Positions 47,124-59,415 of a stretch of 64,000 nt of DNA are shown here, in pieces. The stretch lies in assembly GCA_900155495.1 (NCBI GenBank), contig FTLJ01000281.1, positions 50,230-114,229 on the forward strand, read 5' to 3'. The translations under genes and the position numbers were made by a program. The stretch comes from Porogramme epimiltina (lineage: Eukaryota; Basidiomycota; Agaricomycetes; Polyporales; Polyporaceae). Numbering within the stretch: position 1 is the stretch's first letter; every line of letters begins with the position of its first letter. The notes below the pieces were generated by a model, which was not told the origin of the DNA, searched no databases, and saw nothing but the letters and a program-made list of their open reading frames with translations.

Positions 47124-48684
47124 CTAGTCGGTGAACTTGATGCTGTGGCTCTCCATCTGCGACGGGGGTCAGTTACGGCTGGAACATCGAAGCCATAGTA
47201 AGGCTCACCGTGATCGCACCGCCGTGATAGCTACCTCGCTTCTTCTTGTTCTTCTCTTTTCTGAAACCGGCACCACGAGTTACTATCAAATCGCGGGATG
47301 CGCGGGCTCCGTAGTCGTCCGCTGCAGCACCCTACAAGCCCGATGTATATCATAACAGATAGTTCAGATGATAAGTAGCCCTCACCCTTGATTCAAACCG
47401 ATTGTCCTTCAAACGCTCATCGGTATAAGTAATCTGATCAACCTTCACCCGCTGGAATGGCGTGTTCATCTTGCGTTTCTCATTGCCGTTCTTGTTCTTC
47501 CCGCCATTCTGTGCCCCATTAGGTTTAACGGATTCCTGAACCGTGTTCACATGAACAGCGGTAGGAACAGAGGCACCCTCTTCGTCCGTGCGGCGTTTCT
47601 TCGTGACAGACACTATCTCCTTTGCAGCAACCGCTGGCACTGGCTTAACCTTCTTCTGAACAGGCTTTTCCGACTCTTCAGAGGAAGACGAGGAGCTGTC
47701 AGAGTCAGACTCCGAGTCAGAACTGGAGGCGCTGGAGGAGGCCGATGCTTTTGAATCTTTTGACAGCTTCTTGGATGCTTTCACGGCCTTCAATGAACTA
47801 GCCTTCAATGAACTGGCCTTCGCCTCGCTCTTCCCTTGTTTAGCACTCTCCTCTGAGGTAGAATCAGAGTCTGAGTCTGAATCCGAGTCTGAATCCGAAT
47901 CCGAATCCGAGTCCGAGTCCGAGTCTGAATCCGACTGGGATTCAGAGTCCCCACTGGAAAGCGTTTCAGAGGAGGTCTCAGGTGAAGGCGGACCAGGGGT
48001 CTGTATTGGGGCTTTGGAGACCTCTGGGATCGTTTTAGAGCGTCCGGGTTCTGCTAAACTATGAATTCAACGTCGATGATAGAAGACGTAGAGGACGCAC
48101 TTGGCTTCGCTTTAAGCTCTGAGTCGGAAGCCTCGGACGAAGAGGACGAGGCTAACGACGGTCGATTTAGGCTGGTAAAATGCAGAATAGAATGGGCACA
48201 TACAAGAGTCAGAGTCTGACGACTCAGAGTCGGAATCAGAATCAGAGTCAGGCTCAGAACTAGACTCCTCTGAAGATGCTGAACGTTCTGAAGGTCAGGT
48301 CCATATATCCGTCGAATACACGAATACGCACAGTCAGAGTCAGAGTCCGAGTCATCCGAGCTACTGATATTATGACGCAGGGGACATAAGTATCAATAGG
48401 CAAGCGGGATATGATCACGTACGACGAAGACTCCTCCTCTTTTGCCTTCAGCTCTTTCCATTCCTTAATAATCGCGTCTAGCAAAGGGCCGTCTACCGTC
48501 ACATCTTCCTTCAGGACTACTATGTCTTTGACGGCCTTTTTGAGAGCCTCTGCCGCCTTTTTATGGGACTTCTTTACGAGGAACGCGTGGATGTGGGTGT
48601 AGGTGGCTGGAAGACCTAAGTCAGGCCTCTTAGCCGGTTGATGTATAGGGAACGGGACGTACACGCAAGATGTCGGTCCGCCAT
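47124..48684 (-). CDS. SRP40: Srp40/Nopp140-type nucleolar phosphoprotein
   Basis: Nopp140/Srp40 proteins are nucleolar chaperones of snoRNPs and RNA polymerase I. The start at 48684 gives MADRHLA, and a perfect GTACGT donor then joins CLPATYTHIHAFLVKKSHKK; a LisH-like N-terminal helix pair follows (AAEALKKAVKDIVVLKED). The middle consists of long Ser/Asp/Glu runs encoded by GAGTCN-type repeats (47855-47945 and 48205-48360), typical casein-kinase-2 substrates, separated by basic Lys/Ala/Ser patches. The conserved C-terminal domain is clear: TPFQRVKVDQITYTDERLKD, RFESR, then after introns DDYGARASRDLIVTRGAGFR, KEKNKKKRGSYHGG and MESHSIKFTD, ending at 47124. Exons inside the repeats are hard to delimit. 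The gene is convergent with tilS (120 bp) and divergent from lumazine synthase (266 bp). Confidence 0.88.
47855..47945. repeat. GAGTCN/GAATCN hexamer array in the SRP40 exon
   Basis: This is a degenerate hexamer tandem (GAGTCT, GAATCC, GAGTCC variants on the + strand) that encodes alternating Ser/Asp/Glu on the minus strand. A second array of the same kind lies at about 48205-48260 and 48330-48358. It is likely to be length-variable between strains. Confidence 0.75.
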
Positions 48685-48950
48685 GGCAGTGGGCGGAAGA
48701 GCCGTAGCAAAGATTGGATGAAGCGTGCGAGTCCGGGCGAGTAAAGAACAGAAGGCCGAAGCGAGGAGGTAAGTGGAGGTGAATAGCAGCCCAGTAGAGG
48801 CGGACCGAGCCAATGAGGAGCGCGAGAGCCGAAATTTCTGCAGCCACCCTTTCCAAACACGACCACACACCGCGAGCGCGCACGATCTTGTGATGTGACG
48901 TATGGCTGCGGGGGAACGCCCGTGTACCGGCCGCGTAACTGCAGACAACC

Positions 48951-49638
<688 letters not shown>

Positions 49639-50056
49639 ATAAGTAGTGGACGGGAGTCCGGGACTCAGTAGAACTCTTGTACGATGACAGAAGTCACCTC
49701 AATTCAGAGTGTATAACACCAGCTTGTTCAGTGCCTCATGCTAGCCTCGGCCTCGTGGTCAGCATATTCAGTCTTGTGCAATGTGTGTATGGAACATCTG
49801 CCGCGAAACTGCCCCATTGCCGGCGCTTCCATGTTTTACCTCATACTGTCATGATTACCTCTTGCATTGGAATCATTGCCACCTCCCCCCACAACTTCCA
49901 GCCATTGCGGTAGTGGTATCTTCTTCCTTTCTACCGCCTCTCTGCCTTTCTACGTGCTAGCAACTCGCTACCTTCATTCGACCTCCAACTGTGACGCACT
50001 GGACCTCGATATTTTGACTGTCCTGGCAACGCGATACCTAGGATATTTGGGTCAAT
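49639..50056. other. Intergenic region between RIB4 and the Gtr1-like gene
   Basis: This 418-bp gap contains the RIB4 3' UTR, then a CT-rich stretch from about 49875 to 49970 that probably serves as core promoter of the Gtr1-like gene. No gene is visible. Confidence 0.4.
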
Positions 50057-51292
50057 ATGAAGAAGAAGGTGTGTTCTATTCTCCCCCACAAAAACTGCCG
50101 CTAAGCTGTTTTCTCCCAGGTTCTCCTCATGGGGGCGTCGGGCAGCGGGAAGACGTCTATGCGTTCCCTCATATTGTGAGTGCCTTGCAATCTTTGTCTA
50201 TACCCATCCCTCACGGAGACCCAGCTCCAACCAACATGCCTCTCTCACGTCGCGTCTTGGTGCAACTATCGATGTTGAGCAAAACCACTTGCGCTTTCTG
50301 GGCGACCTCATCTTGAACCTCTGGGACTGTGGCGGGCAAGACGCTTTCATGGACTCCTACCTCTCCATCCAACAGGGAACAATTTTCCAGCATGTCGGTG
50401 TCATGATATACGTGTTCGAGGTCGAAACTCGGAATATGGAGAAGGATTTGGACTACTACAAAGCTTGCTTGGCCGCACTACAGAAGTACAGTCCTAATGC
50501 GTCTGTCTTCCTTCTGGTGCACAAGATGGACCTCTCGCGTGGACCCAAGGCGGAGACGTTGGCACGGAAGGGAAAGGAGCTCAAAGAAGCAAGCGGGGAC
50601 GTCGAGGTGACCGTCTTTGGTACCAGTATATATGATGAATCACTTTACAACGTGAGTCCTTCTGTTCTTACTCTGTCCCCGTGACTCGTTTGACCCCCAC
50701 CCCTTCAGGCTTGGTCAAGGATAGTGCACACTCTTATCCCAAATGCCTCAGTACTATCGCGACATCTAGCCAAATTAGCTACGGCATGTAATGCCACCGA
50801 AGTCGTCCTTTTCGAGCGCACCACTTTCCTTGTCATCGCTACCTCAACGCCACCGCCACCACCTCCCACAGCGTCCTCAATACCGTCGGGCCCATCTTCT
50901 GTCCGGACCAATGGGCACCTCTCGGCGACACATTCCGAATACGGGTCAGACTTCGACGCGGATCCCCACAAGATGGCACCCACGCGATACGAGCGGACAT
51001 CGGAGCTTATTAAGGCGTTCAAGTACTCCTGTTCACGGGTACGCGAGGACTTCGTCGCAATGGAAATGGAGCTGCCAGAGTTCACTGCTGTTCTGGACGA
51101 GCTGACGAAGAACACATGTGTCCTGATTGTGGCACACGATCCTTCAATAGGTTCGTAATACTGTTTCATGCATATATGTGGCATTTGGCTGATTAGGTTC
51201 ATTCCACAGAGACGGCTGCATTGAGGATGAACATTGCCCTTGCCAAGCCGAAGTTCGAGGAACTTCAGGGAAGCAGCCTCCTAGGAGTCTGA
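50057..51292 (+). CDS. GTR1: Rag-family GTPase, Gtr1/RagA type
   Basis: Gtr1/RagA works as a heterodimer with Gtr2/RagC on the vacuole and signals amino-acid supply to TORC1. The first exon is only 12 nt (MKKK, 50057-50068). After an intron comes VLLMGASGSGKTSMRSLIF with the P-loop. The next exon gives a switch I region (RRLGATIDVEQNHLRFLGD), then LNLWDCGGQDAFMDSYLSIQ (G3) and GVMIYVFEVETRNMEKDLDY. HKMDL is the G4-like motif. The C-terminal roadblock-like half includes RIVHTLIPNASVLSRHLAK and AFKYSCSRVREDFVAMEME, with a Pro/Ser insertion around 50850-50960. It ends SSLLGV at 51292. The WDCGGQD motif and long C-terminal domain fit the RagA/Gtr1 branch. Confidence 0.92.
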
Positions 51293-52418
51293 CATCATCT
51301 GTAGTCGCTACCAACATACCCGCTGTCATTTGCCCACTGCTTTGTTTATGCCTAACTAGACGTTCGTATGCTACTGTAGCCACGCCGATATATTCGCGCC
51401 TTACATGCACCACCATAATATCGTCGTTTAACGGTCTCCGTCAATAGCCTCAAGTCTAGGGGCTATCACGTTGTTCCAGTGAGTTTAATTCTTGTCGCCC
51501 ACGACGTAGACTGACGGCAGTCCGACCAGTCACTTTTAGATTTCATATGCCGTGGATAGAATTTCATGAAAGTTTCCGTCATCGACATAGATGCCAATTT
51601 AAATGTTAAAAGCCTTCATAACGTCCAACACTGAGATGGCGGCAGGGTCAGTCAGCGGCGGCCGCAATCACGTATGTCTGCTACAGTGGTCGTTGGCCCC
51701 TGCCAGAAGTAAACTCCATTTGGACCGGCCGGCAGCCCAACATACGGTATGTCCATTTAGTGCGCGCAGCTAAGGTGACCAACCGCTCAGATCAAAACCC
51801 TCAGCCGCATGGAATAGTGCGGAGGCGCTTGGCAGGGATCCTCTTGAAGTTGGATACCACAAACTATGTAGTTTGCCTGCGGCAGACGCAAATGCAATCG
51901 GCCGAAGCTCATGGCGGCCATAGGTCGCATATGAGCGTGGGCAGCACCAGGTCTGCTGTTAGGTCTCCTGGCCACTACGCCCGAATCCCCGCCCTTCTGT
52001 CCCCTGTGCGCCTCTTTTCCGCTCTATTCAAATTCGCCCCGCCTTCTCCGCGGGGTAGGTCCTCATGCGCTCTGGGGGCTCAAACAAGGCCGTGCCGCCC
52101 GGCAGGCAAGTTCGGCGAAGCGCCGTACTTTGTCCGACATCCCGCACCCAGGCCCTGGGTCGTGGCGAGCCCGATACCCCGCGCCGTCATCTCGTGGCCA
52201 GTAGCCACTGGTGCTTGTGCGCGCGATACCGCCGTACACGGACTCTCGTAGCTTATATACCCGGGGTGTTGGGGTAGTCTGGTTCCGTTTAATTCGACCT
52301 TTCTCCGGGACACCCCCTCTCCCCCGTCTTCACTGCACCCGAGTACTTGTCAGAGGTTCCCTTTGGGCCAGCAGCAGTGGTCCTCAACTAGGTCTTGTGC
52401 GTAGATTTCAAGTCGACG
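51293..52418. other. Intergenic region upstream of the DUF6533 gene
   Basis: This 1.1-kb gap has AT-rich sequence near 51500-51620 and a GC-rich part after 51950. It contains a TATA box at 52254-52259. No frame shows a recognisable domain, and frames at 51760-52250 look random. Confidence 0.4.
52254..52259 (+). promoter_or_regulatory. TATA box candidate for the DUF6533 gene
   Basis: A TATATA hexamer followed by a GC-rich tract lies about 160 bp upstream of the proposed ATG at 52419. Its position and strand fit the downstream membrane-protein gene. Confidence 0.4.
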
Positions 52419-54093
52419 ATGAGACATATACTTACATTGGTGGTTTGCAGTAGCATGGACAAGGCGTACTGTACCACTGCGGCCGTAGGTGAGTGCTACT
52501 CTAACTGCAACAAAAATAAGACCTTCCTCATGGGTTCCTTTTCTAATTCTGTAGCCCTACTTCTGTATGAAGTGGCCGTGACATACGACAGGGAAGTCCA
52601 TCACATATGGAAACGACGCACCTCAATAGCAAGCTGGATCTTCCTCTTCAATCGTTATACCGTCCTTTCCCTCTATCTCGTCAATCTGTCTATGTACTTT
52701 AGTGCCGACACCGAAGTAAGTAGGAACGAATATGTCTATTGGTTGTGCGCCTAATCTTCACATATGACAGAGGTCGGACAGACTCATTTTCACCACTCAG
52801 ACACTCAACCTAATGCGATTTATAGCTGTGGGGCTTTGTTTCACCTATCTCAGATTCTGGAAATACTTCCCTATCTTGTGTGGGCCGGTCAGTCGACATC
52901 CCCAATTGCAACGATCTTAACTCACGACGATAATCGATTCCAGCCTTCGCGGGCTTGCGCGCCTACGCCATAACGAACAGAGCATGGTACATCACTCTGT
53001 TCATCATGTGCATGTCATCTTTTCCTGTGGGGTCATATATTGTAAGTGCTCAGAGCAAATCGGTAGGCATTTACTCACCTAATGCTGTAGTTCGAGGATT
53101 TGCACCAGCACCCGTCCCTTGCCGATCTGCTCCCCGGTCGTAGTACCTATTGTACGACTGTCGCAGAATACCCCACTAGCCTTTCTCAGCGGTAAGCCTT
53201 CATCGGCTTTGTGGTTTGTGGCGTAACGCTAATCCGTCTTAATAGATGTACGTATCTCGAAGCTGTCGTCATGCCAGAAGCTTGACCCAGGCTCATTGGC
53301 AACAACCGCCGGCAGTGACGGTGGCATCGAGAACGTGCCTTGTCACGTCAGACCTGCTTGTCGTAGGGATCACCTGGGCAAAAACGTACGGAATCGTGCG
53401 ATTCGCCCACCAACAAGGTTTCAGGAGCACATTCTCGCTTCCAACGGTGCTACTTCGAGACGGTCAGTCTTCCGTTCAATTGAGTTGTCTCGTACGCGGA
53501 TCTTTTCTGACGAGCTGCTGTAGGATCGGCATATTTCGTGTAAGCAGCAAATACTGTCTTATCACCCTCCCGCTCATTCGCCACAGCGTGTGGGCACTTC
53601 TGAACGCTATGCACATCGCGGGGACATTTATCCCTGTAAGCACGCGCTTGAATGCTTCTTTTAATGCGGCCCTCACTCTACCTCCGCCGCAGTCTATTGG
53701 ATACGTCACAGTATTCACCGATGGGTACGCTCAATCCGCGCTCCTATAATAACGCGTTTATCTCATACCGCCATAATTGGTCTTCGCAGCATAACGTCCG
53801 TCCTCGTGTCACGTTTCATTCTGAACCTTCGAGATGCGGCCTCCGGGGCGGCCCAGGTCGATGACGACACGGAGACAGGAACCACCGAAGAATCATTTAT
53901 GCTCCCCGACAAGTGGTGGCGATCATCGGGATCACGTTTCATCGCGCCTCTCGGTGCGCCTCTCGACCACTCCTTTGGGAGACCAGTCTACGGCGCTCAA
54001 ACAATAGGCGGTTTGGCCGTGGACGAGCGCATTCACATGAGGCAGAGATACATGCATGTGAAGCGGCATATGGTTGAATTGGGAGACATGTGA
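52419..54093 (+). CDS. DUF6533 multi-pass membrane protein, basidiomycete-specific type
   Basis: This looks like the large Agaricomycete family of seven-TM-like proteins with an N-terminal DUF6533 domain; no function is established. The DUF6533-type signature is LLLYEVAVTYDREVHHIWKR followed by SWIFLFNRYTVLSLYLVN. Later exons supply membrane segments (LRFIAVGLCFTYLRFWKYF, YITLFIMCMSSFPVGSYI), the family block TSDLLVVGITWAKTYGIVRF, and LLRDG. The C-terminal cytosolic part contains SRFILNLRDAASGAAQV, as in relatives, and ends LGDM at 54093. The 5' exon (MRHILTLVVCSSMDKAYCTT from 52419) is joined by a good GTGAGT donor, but an earlier start cannot be excluded. Many small exons (about eight) make the exact chain uncertain. 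Confidence 0.65.
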
Positions 54094-54506
54094 TCGTGAA
54101 CAATGTTCTTCGCGTTGTACTGATACATAGACCTCATGATTACGGGACCTCTCAACAAAGGACACAATACTATTCGTCTATCACGCTCGAGAATGATGAG
54201 ATCCATGAGGGTCTTCATCGCTGTGACTCAGTACTAGAATCATGAGTCACATACAACGGATCCGCTCGCCCCGTTCTGCGCAGGGATTTCCTTTTCCGAC
54301 ACAGAAACGCCTTCGTCGGCCCGACTTGACTCAACTCTGTCGCATTCTGGGCAGGCCTTTCCCGCGCGTACCGCATTTCTCACCCCCGGGCCATGTTCCC
54401 CTAGGTAGCACAACCTACTCTCATAGACCCTCGAAGCGTACTGCAGCCAGCGCAACACATCCCGTAACCCCGCGTCTCCCCCCGCGTACCCCAATCGCCG
54501 CCATCG
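54094..54506. other. Intergenic region before the histidine phosphatase gene
   Basis: This gap is 413 bp. The left part is AT-rich and probably 3' UTR of the DUF6533 gene; the right part (54400-54506) is C-rich promoter-like sequence. No gene is visible. Confidence 0.4.
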
Positions 54507-55680
54507 ATGACCGTAGACTCCTCCGCGACCAGCCCTCACGCCGGCGCGTCCCGCAGTTCGCCTGAAACCGCAACAGCCAGCTCGGCCGTCGTAGCTCGGG
54601 TGTACATCGTCCGACACGGCGAGACGGAGCACAACCGACAGGGCATCATACAAGGCCACTTGGACACGCCGCTGAACGCGACTGGCATCGAGCAGGCACG
54701 GCTGGCGGCTGACGCCCTCGCGGACGTGCCCTTCGGCACGGCGTACAGCAGCGACCTCCAGCGGGCGAGAAAGGTGGCTATCGCTCATATGTCCCCCCGA
54801 GCGTGCGCGCCACGCGGCCTTGCGCCTTCTTGCGCGCGTGCGCCCGCGTTTTCCGTCCGTCTACAGAGTCAATGTGCTCATTAAACCCATTTGCCCTCCG
54901 TGCTACGTGCGGCGCCCGGCGGCGGCGCGGTGGCCCGGATGCACTCCTTGCTTTTCTTCTAGACTGCGGAGATCATCCTCGAAGAACACCCGGACGTCCG
55001 CCTGGAGCAGATGGAGGCCCTGCGAGAACGGGTGCGTACGCGCTATCGCTCGTAACTAAGTTTCCATCGCGCATGCGCTGCACATACATCCCCGGTCCTC
55101 GGTCGCCGTTCCGCTCCGACGCGGAACGCTTCCCCCGTCTCTGCACGCGCGCACTGCACCGAACGGCGCCGCGCCCGCTGCGTGTCCTGCCTTGACCTGT
55201 CCAACCCCGCCGCTGCCGCCGATGCTGACCCGGCGTGTTACATCTCCACAGCACATGGGCGACTGGCAGGGCGGGAACATCGCAAAGCGCGGCGACCCGC
55301 CTGCGAACCTCGAGCCAATCGTAGATTTCATGACGCGCGGCGTCCAGTGGTGGAACGAGTACGTAGTGCGACACGCGCAGCGCGCGGCGTCCACGCGCGT
55401 GCGCCGAGGTCCGGTGGGAGTCGAGGACGATGACGAGGACGAGCCTGTGCACGTGCTGGTCGTGTCGCACGGGGGCCTGATCGGGAACCTGATGACGAAC
55501 CTGCTGGGGAGCAGGAAGGTGCGCGCAGCGAAGGGCGTGGTCGTGGGGCGGTGCTTCAACGCGTCGATTTCGGTGGTCGAGCTGGATGAGCGTGGGCGAG
55601 GGGTGTTGGTGAGCTACGCCGACACGACGCATATAGATGGGGAATTGGTGCAGGACAATGCGGACATCCAGCCGCAGTAG
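54507..55680 (+). CDS. Histidine phosphatase / phosphoglycerate mutase-like protein
   Basis: This is a branch-1 histidine phosphatase; the likely substrate is a small phosphorylated metabolite, unknown here. The ATG at 54507 opens a Ser/Ala-rich leader. The catalytic block VYIVRHGETEHNRQGIIQGH follows, with the phospho-accepting His in RHG. Next comes LDTPLNATGIEQARLAADAL and YSSDLQRARK. Two introns are clear: one before TAEIILEEHPDVRLEQMEAL, and one before HMGDWQGGNIAKRG. The second catalytic His lies in VLVVSHGGLIGNLMTNLLG. An acidic insertion (GVEDDDEDEPVH) precedes that strand. The C-terminus is NADIQPQ at 55680. Similar fungal proteins are often annotated as phosphoglycerate mutase-like, but the short core and E-G-x-x motifs do not prove glycolytic mutase activity. 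Confidence 0.88.
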
Positions 55681-55827
55681 ATTGACAAAGACACAATGTT
55701 AGTACATAGGGGGTTCCGGATGCATGTAGAAGTATAGATAGATAGAAGTGAATGGTTGAACACGAAACGTACGTTCCACGCGCAAGTCGTTCTGCTTGGT
55801 GACAAGAAGTAGATACTCGGCTGTATC

Positions 55828-56919
55828 TCACGGGTACGTGACACCAGCTTCTTTCATTAGATCGTCGACCTCGATGTCTAGACACTTCATGATTAATTGT
55901 AGTAGGTGGTTTCAAGATGGAAGTTCTCACGATCTTCCGTATGTTGCATACGCGAGGCGTAGGTACAAATCTGACCTGTGGACATACGTCAGCCCATGAT
56001 AGACTAGTAGGACAGCTGACGTACCAGGGCCAAAGATGAAGTCACCGCCGAGCTGCGCAAAATTTCCCTGCTTTCCGATGAACTGGGGGTTCTTCAGCGG
56101 ACCATCCTGGGAAAACGGTTTGAGATGACAGTAGTACGGGGGCGGGGCTATGTGAATAGGCGCACCCAAAGGCTCCTGACAAGGTTGCCCACAAAGCTCT
56201 TGCTCAGGTAGCTGCGCTTTTCTTGGCCAGCAGGGGTTCTCTCATAGGACTCGACGAGGCCAAGGGCATGATAGAGAGTACGCGAGGGATCTGCGTACAT
56301 GTCGCCCTTGAAGTCCGTGGTTTCTGCATGCGCGACATCGCCTCCGATCACGCCGAGACCAGTGGTGCGATCGAGGCGGGGACTCACCCGAGTAATGCTT
56401 TATGAGCTTCCACTCTCCACAACCGATGATGACAAGACGAGCGTCCGCTTGGTCAAAGGCATCCTTGCGAACTGAGGCGAGCTGGGCGACGTATTGCTGT
56501 GGCGTTGAGTACAGGGCGAGGATGAGCGCTGACTGCGGCCAAGATATGTTTGGGGGGCTTTACTTGGCATGACTGTAAGGAGAAGTTATCACAATGGTGA
56601 GAAAGGGTGTGAAGCGCGAGGCAAATCATAAACCACATACACCACAGAAAAAATGGCCTGTTTGGCGTCTCGATAACCATCATGTGTGGTTCGGTGGACC
56701 GTGGACACCAAGGAGGCGGTTCGAGCAAGCATGGAGCCCCTGTAAGCGACTTGGCGGAGACGCCACGACGGAAAGCGTACGAATGAAGACAACGATGGTC
56801 TTTTTGTCCTGGATGAGGGAGCCAAAAGAGTGCTCTTTGCCGTCGGCGTCGAAGACGAGGGCTGAGGCGGCTTTCGCGAGAGTATCGGAGTCGGGTAGAG
56901 CGGGATGTACGGACGCCAT
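55828..56919 (-). CDS. Peroxiredoxin-like protein (AhpC/TSA, PRXL2/AAED1 type)
   Basis: This is a thioredoxin-fold antioxidant-like protein. The start at 56919 gives MASVHPALPDSDTLAKAASA, then DGKEHSFGSLIQDKKTIVVF. After an intron the expected redox motif appears as HFFCGVC, a CxxC at the peroxidatic position. Further blocks are QYVAQLASVRKDAFDQADAR, LVIIGCGEWKLIKHY, YADPSRTLYHALGLVESYER, NPQFIGKQGNFAQLGGDFIF and ASRMQHTEDHIEVDDLMKEA, the last across a final intron. The stop is at 55828. The order and the terminal MQHTEDH motif match the PRXL2/AAED1 family. About six introns are present. The protein is divergent from the Ca2+/H+ exchanger (about 210 bp between starts) and convergent with the histidine phosphatase. 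Confidence 0.82.
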
Positions 56920-57127
56920 GACCGAGGAGAGGTCGGTCCGATGAAAGGAGCGCGCCGAGGACAACCGAGCGAACGGGCCAGGGGGGCCATTACGTAAATG
57001 AGGCTATGCGATAATGTTCTGACCTTCGATGTCACCGGCGTTCCCTCCCTCAAAAGCCTTGTCCAACACCCGGGAGTCTGTACGACTGCCCCCCTTTCGC
57101 TCCCTTCGTCTCTCTCTCCCCACTACC

Positions 57128-59415
57128 ATGTCTACTCTCTCAGACCGCACGCCGCTCCTTGAAAACGGCAATGGCGCGCATCCCCCCAAGCCATTCTTCG
57201 CGCGCCTCGTCGATTCAATGAGCCCCGAAGACCAGCCGACCTGGCTACAGTCATACAAGTACTTCTTCTTTGGTTCCTACCTCAACATCCTCCTCCTCTT
57301 TGTCCCCCTCAGCGTTATCTCCCACACCCTCAACTGGGATGCTGCTCTCCGTTTCTCCTTCAGCTTCATTGCCATCATGCCTCTGGCTGCAGTACGTCAA
57401 ACCCAACTTAACCAACTGCTTCGAATTGACGCGCGGCACCTTCGCAGTTGCTTGGCACAGCGACAGAACAGCTTTCCTTGAAGCTCGGACAGACACTCTC
57501 TGGTCTGCTCAACGCGTCGTTTGGGAATGCGGTGGAGATCATTGTTGGCGTAGCTGCTCTCCTTCAAGGTTCGCAGGTCAACCGCTAAGTCCGTTCATTT
57601 CGCTTCACTCAGCTCTCTTTCTCTAGGCGAACTCCGGATCGTGCAGACCTCCGTGAGTCTACTCTGTGGAAAATACTACAGACTTTGTACTCATCGTCTA
57701 CGCAGCTCCTTGGCTCTATCCTCTCAAACATTCTCCTAGTCCTTGGTTGTTCTTTCTTGGCAGGTACGTGACCAATAACATGTGCATCCCTATTTTATAG
57801 GACATGCTTTTGGGGCACCCTTCGCCCCAGTATCCAAAGTGTCTGGTCGTTCATGTGCTGTCTTTCAGGTGGTCTTAAGTTTCCTGAGAGTAACTTCCAA
57901 GTAACTGCTGCGCAAGCGTGAGTGGCTCCTAGGCAGGCGTCTTACACTGCCCCCGGACTAACAGCTTCCATTCGAACTTCCAGTTCCAGCTCGGTATGCC
58001 GTTTCTCACATCTCCCGTACCTCGTGCACCCCACGACGTACGCCACGACACGCATTCGCTGACCATATCCGCTAGCTCATGACCCTCGCTTGTATTAGTA
58101 CGTCGCACCGCCTCGTCTTATTTCAACGCCGGAGCTGACCGCCGAACCACCTTCTTTCCGACCCTGTGCCCAATGGCGTCTCGCGCGCATCCGCTTGTTC
58201 CGGCTGACTACCCGGACAGCTCTCGTCATTCCCGCTGCGTACCACAGCGCCAAGTCTCACACTGGTGACATCGATGGCGGCGCGAACGCGACGACCATTG
58301 CTCACGTGGTAAAGGCTATGGACTCGACCCGGTCCGAGCTTGGTCTTGAAATGCTCGATGAGAACTCGTACGAGGGGCTGAAGACTATCTCGCGCGGAAC
58401 TGCTATCATCCTCTTGTTGGTATATGTAGCCTACCTCTTTTTCCAGGTGAGCTCGTATACTCCCTAGGCGCTTCACTCAGATGGCGTGTGCTAAATTCAA
58501 AACATGTGTATGTAGCTCAAGACACACGCATATCTGTACACTCCTGTGCTTCGGGACGGGGCTGAGGAGGAGGAGGAAGAGGAGCCCGAAATGAATATCT
58601 GGGCAGCCGGCTCTGCGTCAGTTCTAATCTTTGGTTTCACTCAGCTCTGGATGCTAAATGTGTGTCATAGACTGCTGCTGGTGACAGTGATTACATCGTT
58701 CTGCGCCGATTATTGTACGCATAACTGGCATTTAACCTTTGAAACCGCTAACTGTTTAAAATAGTGGTTGCTTCGATTGAGGAGACGGCCGAGCGCTACC
58801 ATATCCCCAAGCCTTTCATCGGACTGATCCTCCTTCCCATTGTGGTGCGTACCTACGTTAAATTTGATGAGCGCCCGTGGTATTGAATACATGACTAGGC
58901 CAACGCTGCCGAACATGTTACCTCTGTCTGGATGGCGATGAAGGACAAGATGGAACTTACCATTGGTATCTGTGTCGGAAGCTCTATCGTAAGTTTCAAC
59001 TGCAGTGCATCATGGAGATTGCTTGTGCTCATCTCGAAACCATCAGCAAATTGCTGCGTTTGTTATACCGCTGCTTGTTATCGTTGGCTGGATCACGGGC
59101 CACGACCTCACCCTGTTCTTCGCCGACTTCGAGGTAAGCTTCAAATAATTACGCCTGTTGTAAAAATTTTAACACGCCTTCAGACCATTGTACTCTTCGT
59201 GTCTGTTCTCCTCGTCAACTTCCTCATCCAGTACGTCATTGTGGGGTTCATGTTGTGATGCTACTAATCTAGCTATGCATAGGGATGGCAAGTCAAATTA
59301 CATGGAAGGCTTGATGCTCATTACATTGTACCTCGTGGTTGCACTTGCTTGTACGTATCGATATTTCTATACATCATATGTCTACTGACCATAGTCCTCA
59401 GTCTGGGTATCGTAA
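57128..59415 (+). CDS. VCX1: Vacuolar Ca2+/H+ exchanger (VCX1/CAX family)
   Basis: This antiporter moves cytosolic Ca2+ into the vacuole against protons. The ATG at 57128 gives MSTLSDRTPLLENGNGAHPP and a cytosolic tail. Membrane segments include YFFFGSYLNILLLFVPLSVI. The first alpha repeat is LGQTLSGLLNASFGNAVEII (GNAVE motif). LLGSILSNILLVLGCSFLAG and LKFPESNFQVTAAQAFHSNF follow. A central acidic stretch (GAEEEEEEEPEMN) separates the halves, as is usual for CAX. The second alpha repeat carries IVANAAEHVTSVWMAMKDKM. The end is NYMEGLMLITLYLVVALA and, after a last intron, FWVS with the stop at 59413-59415. More than twelve short introns split the gene. Both ion-binding motifs are intact. Confidence 0.93.
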
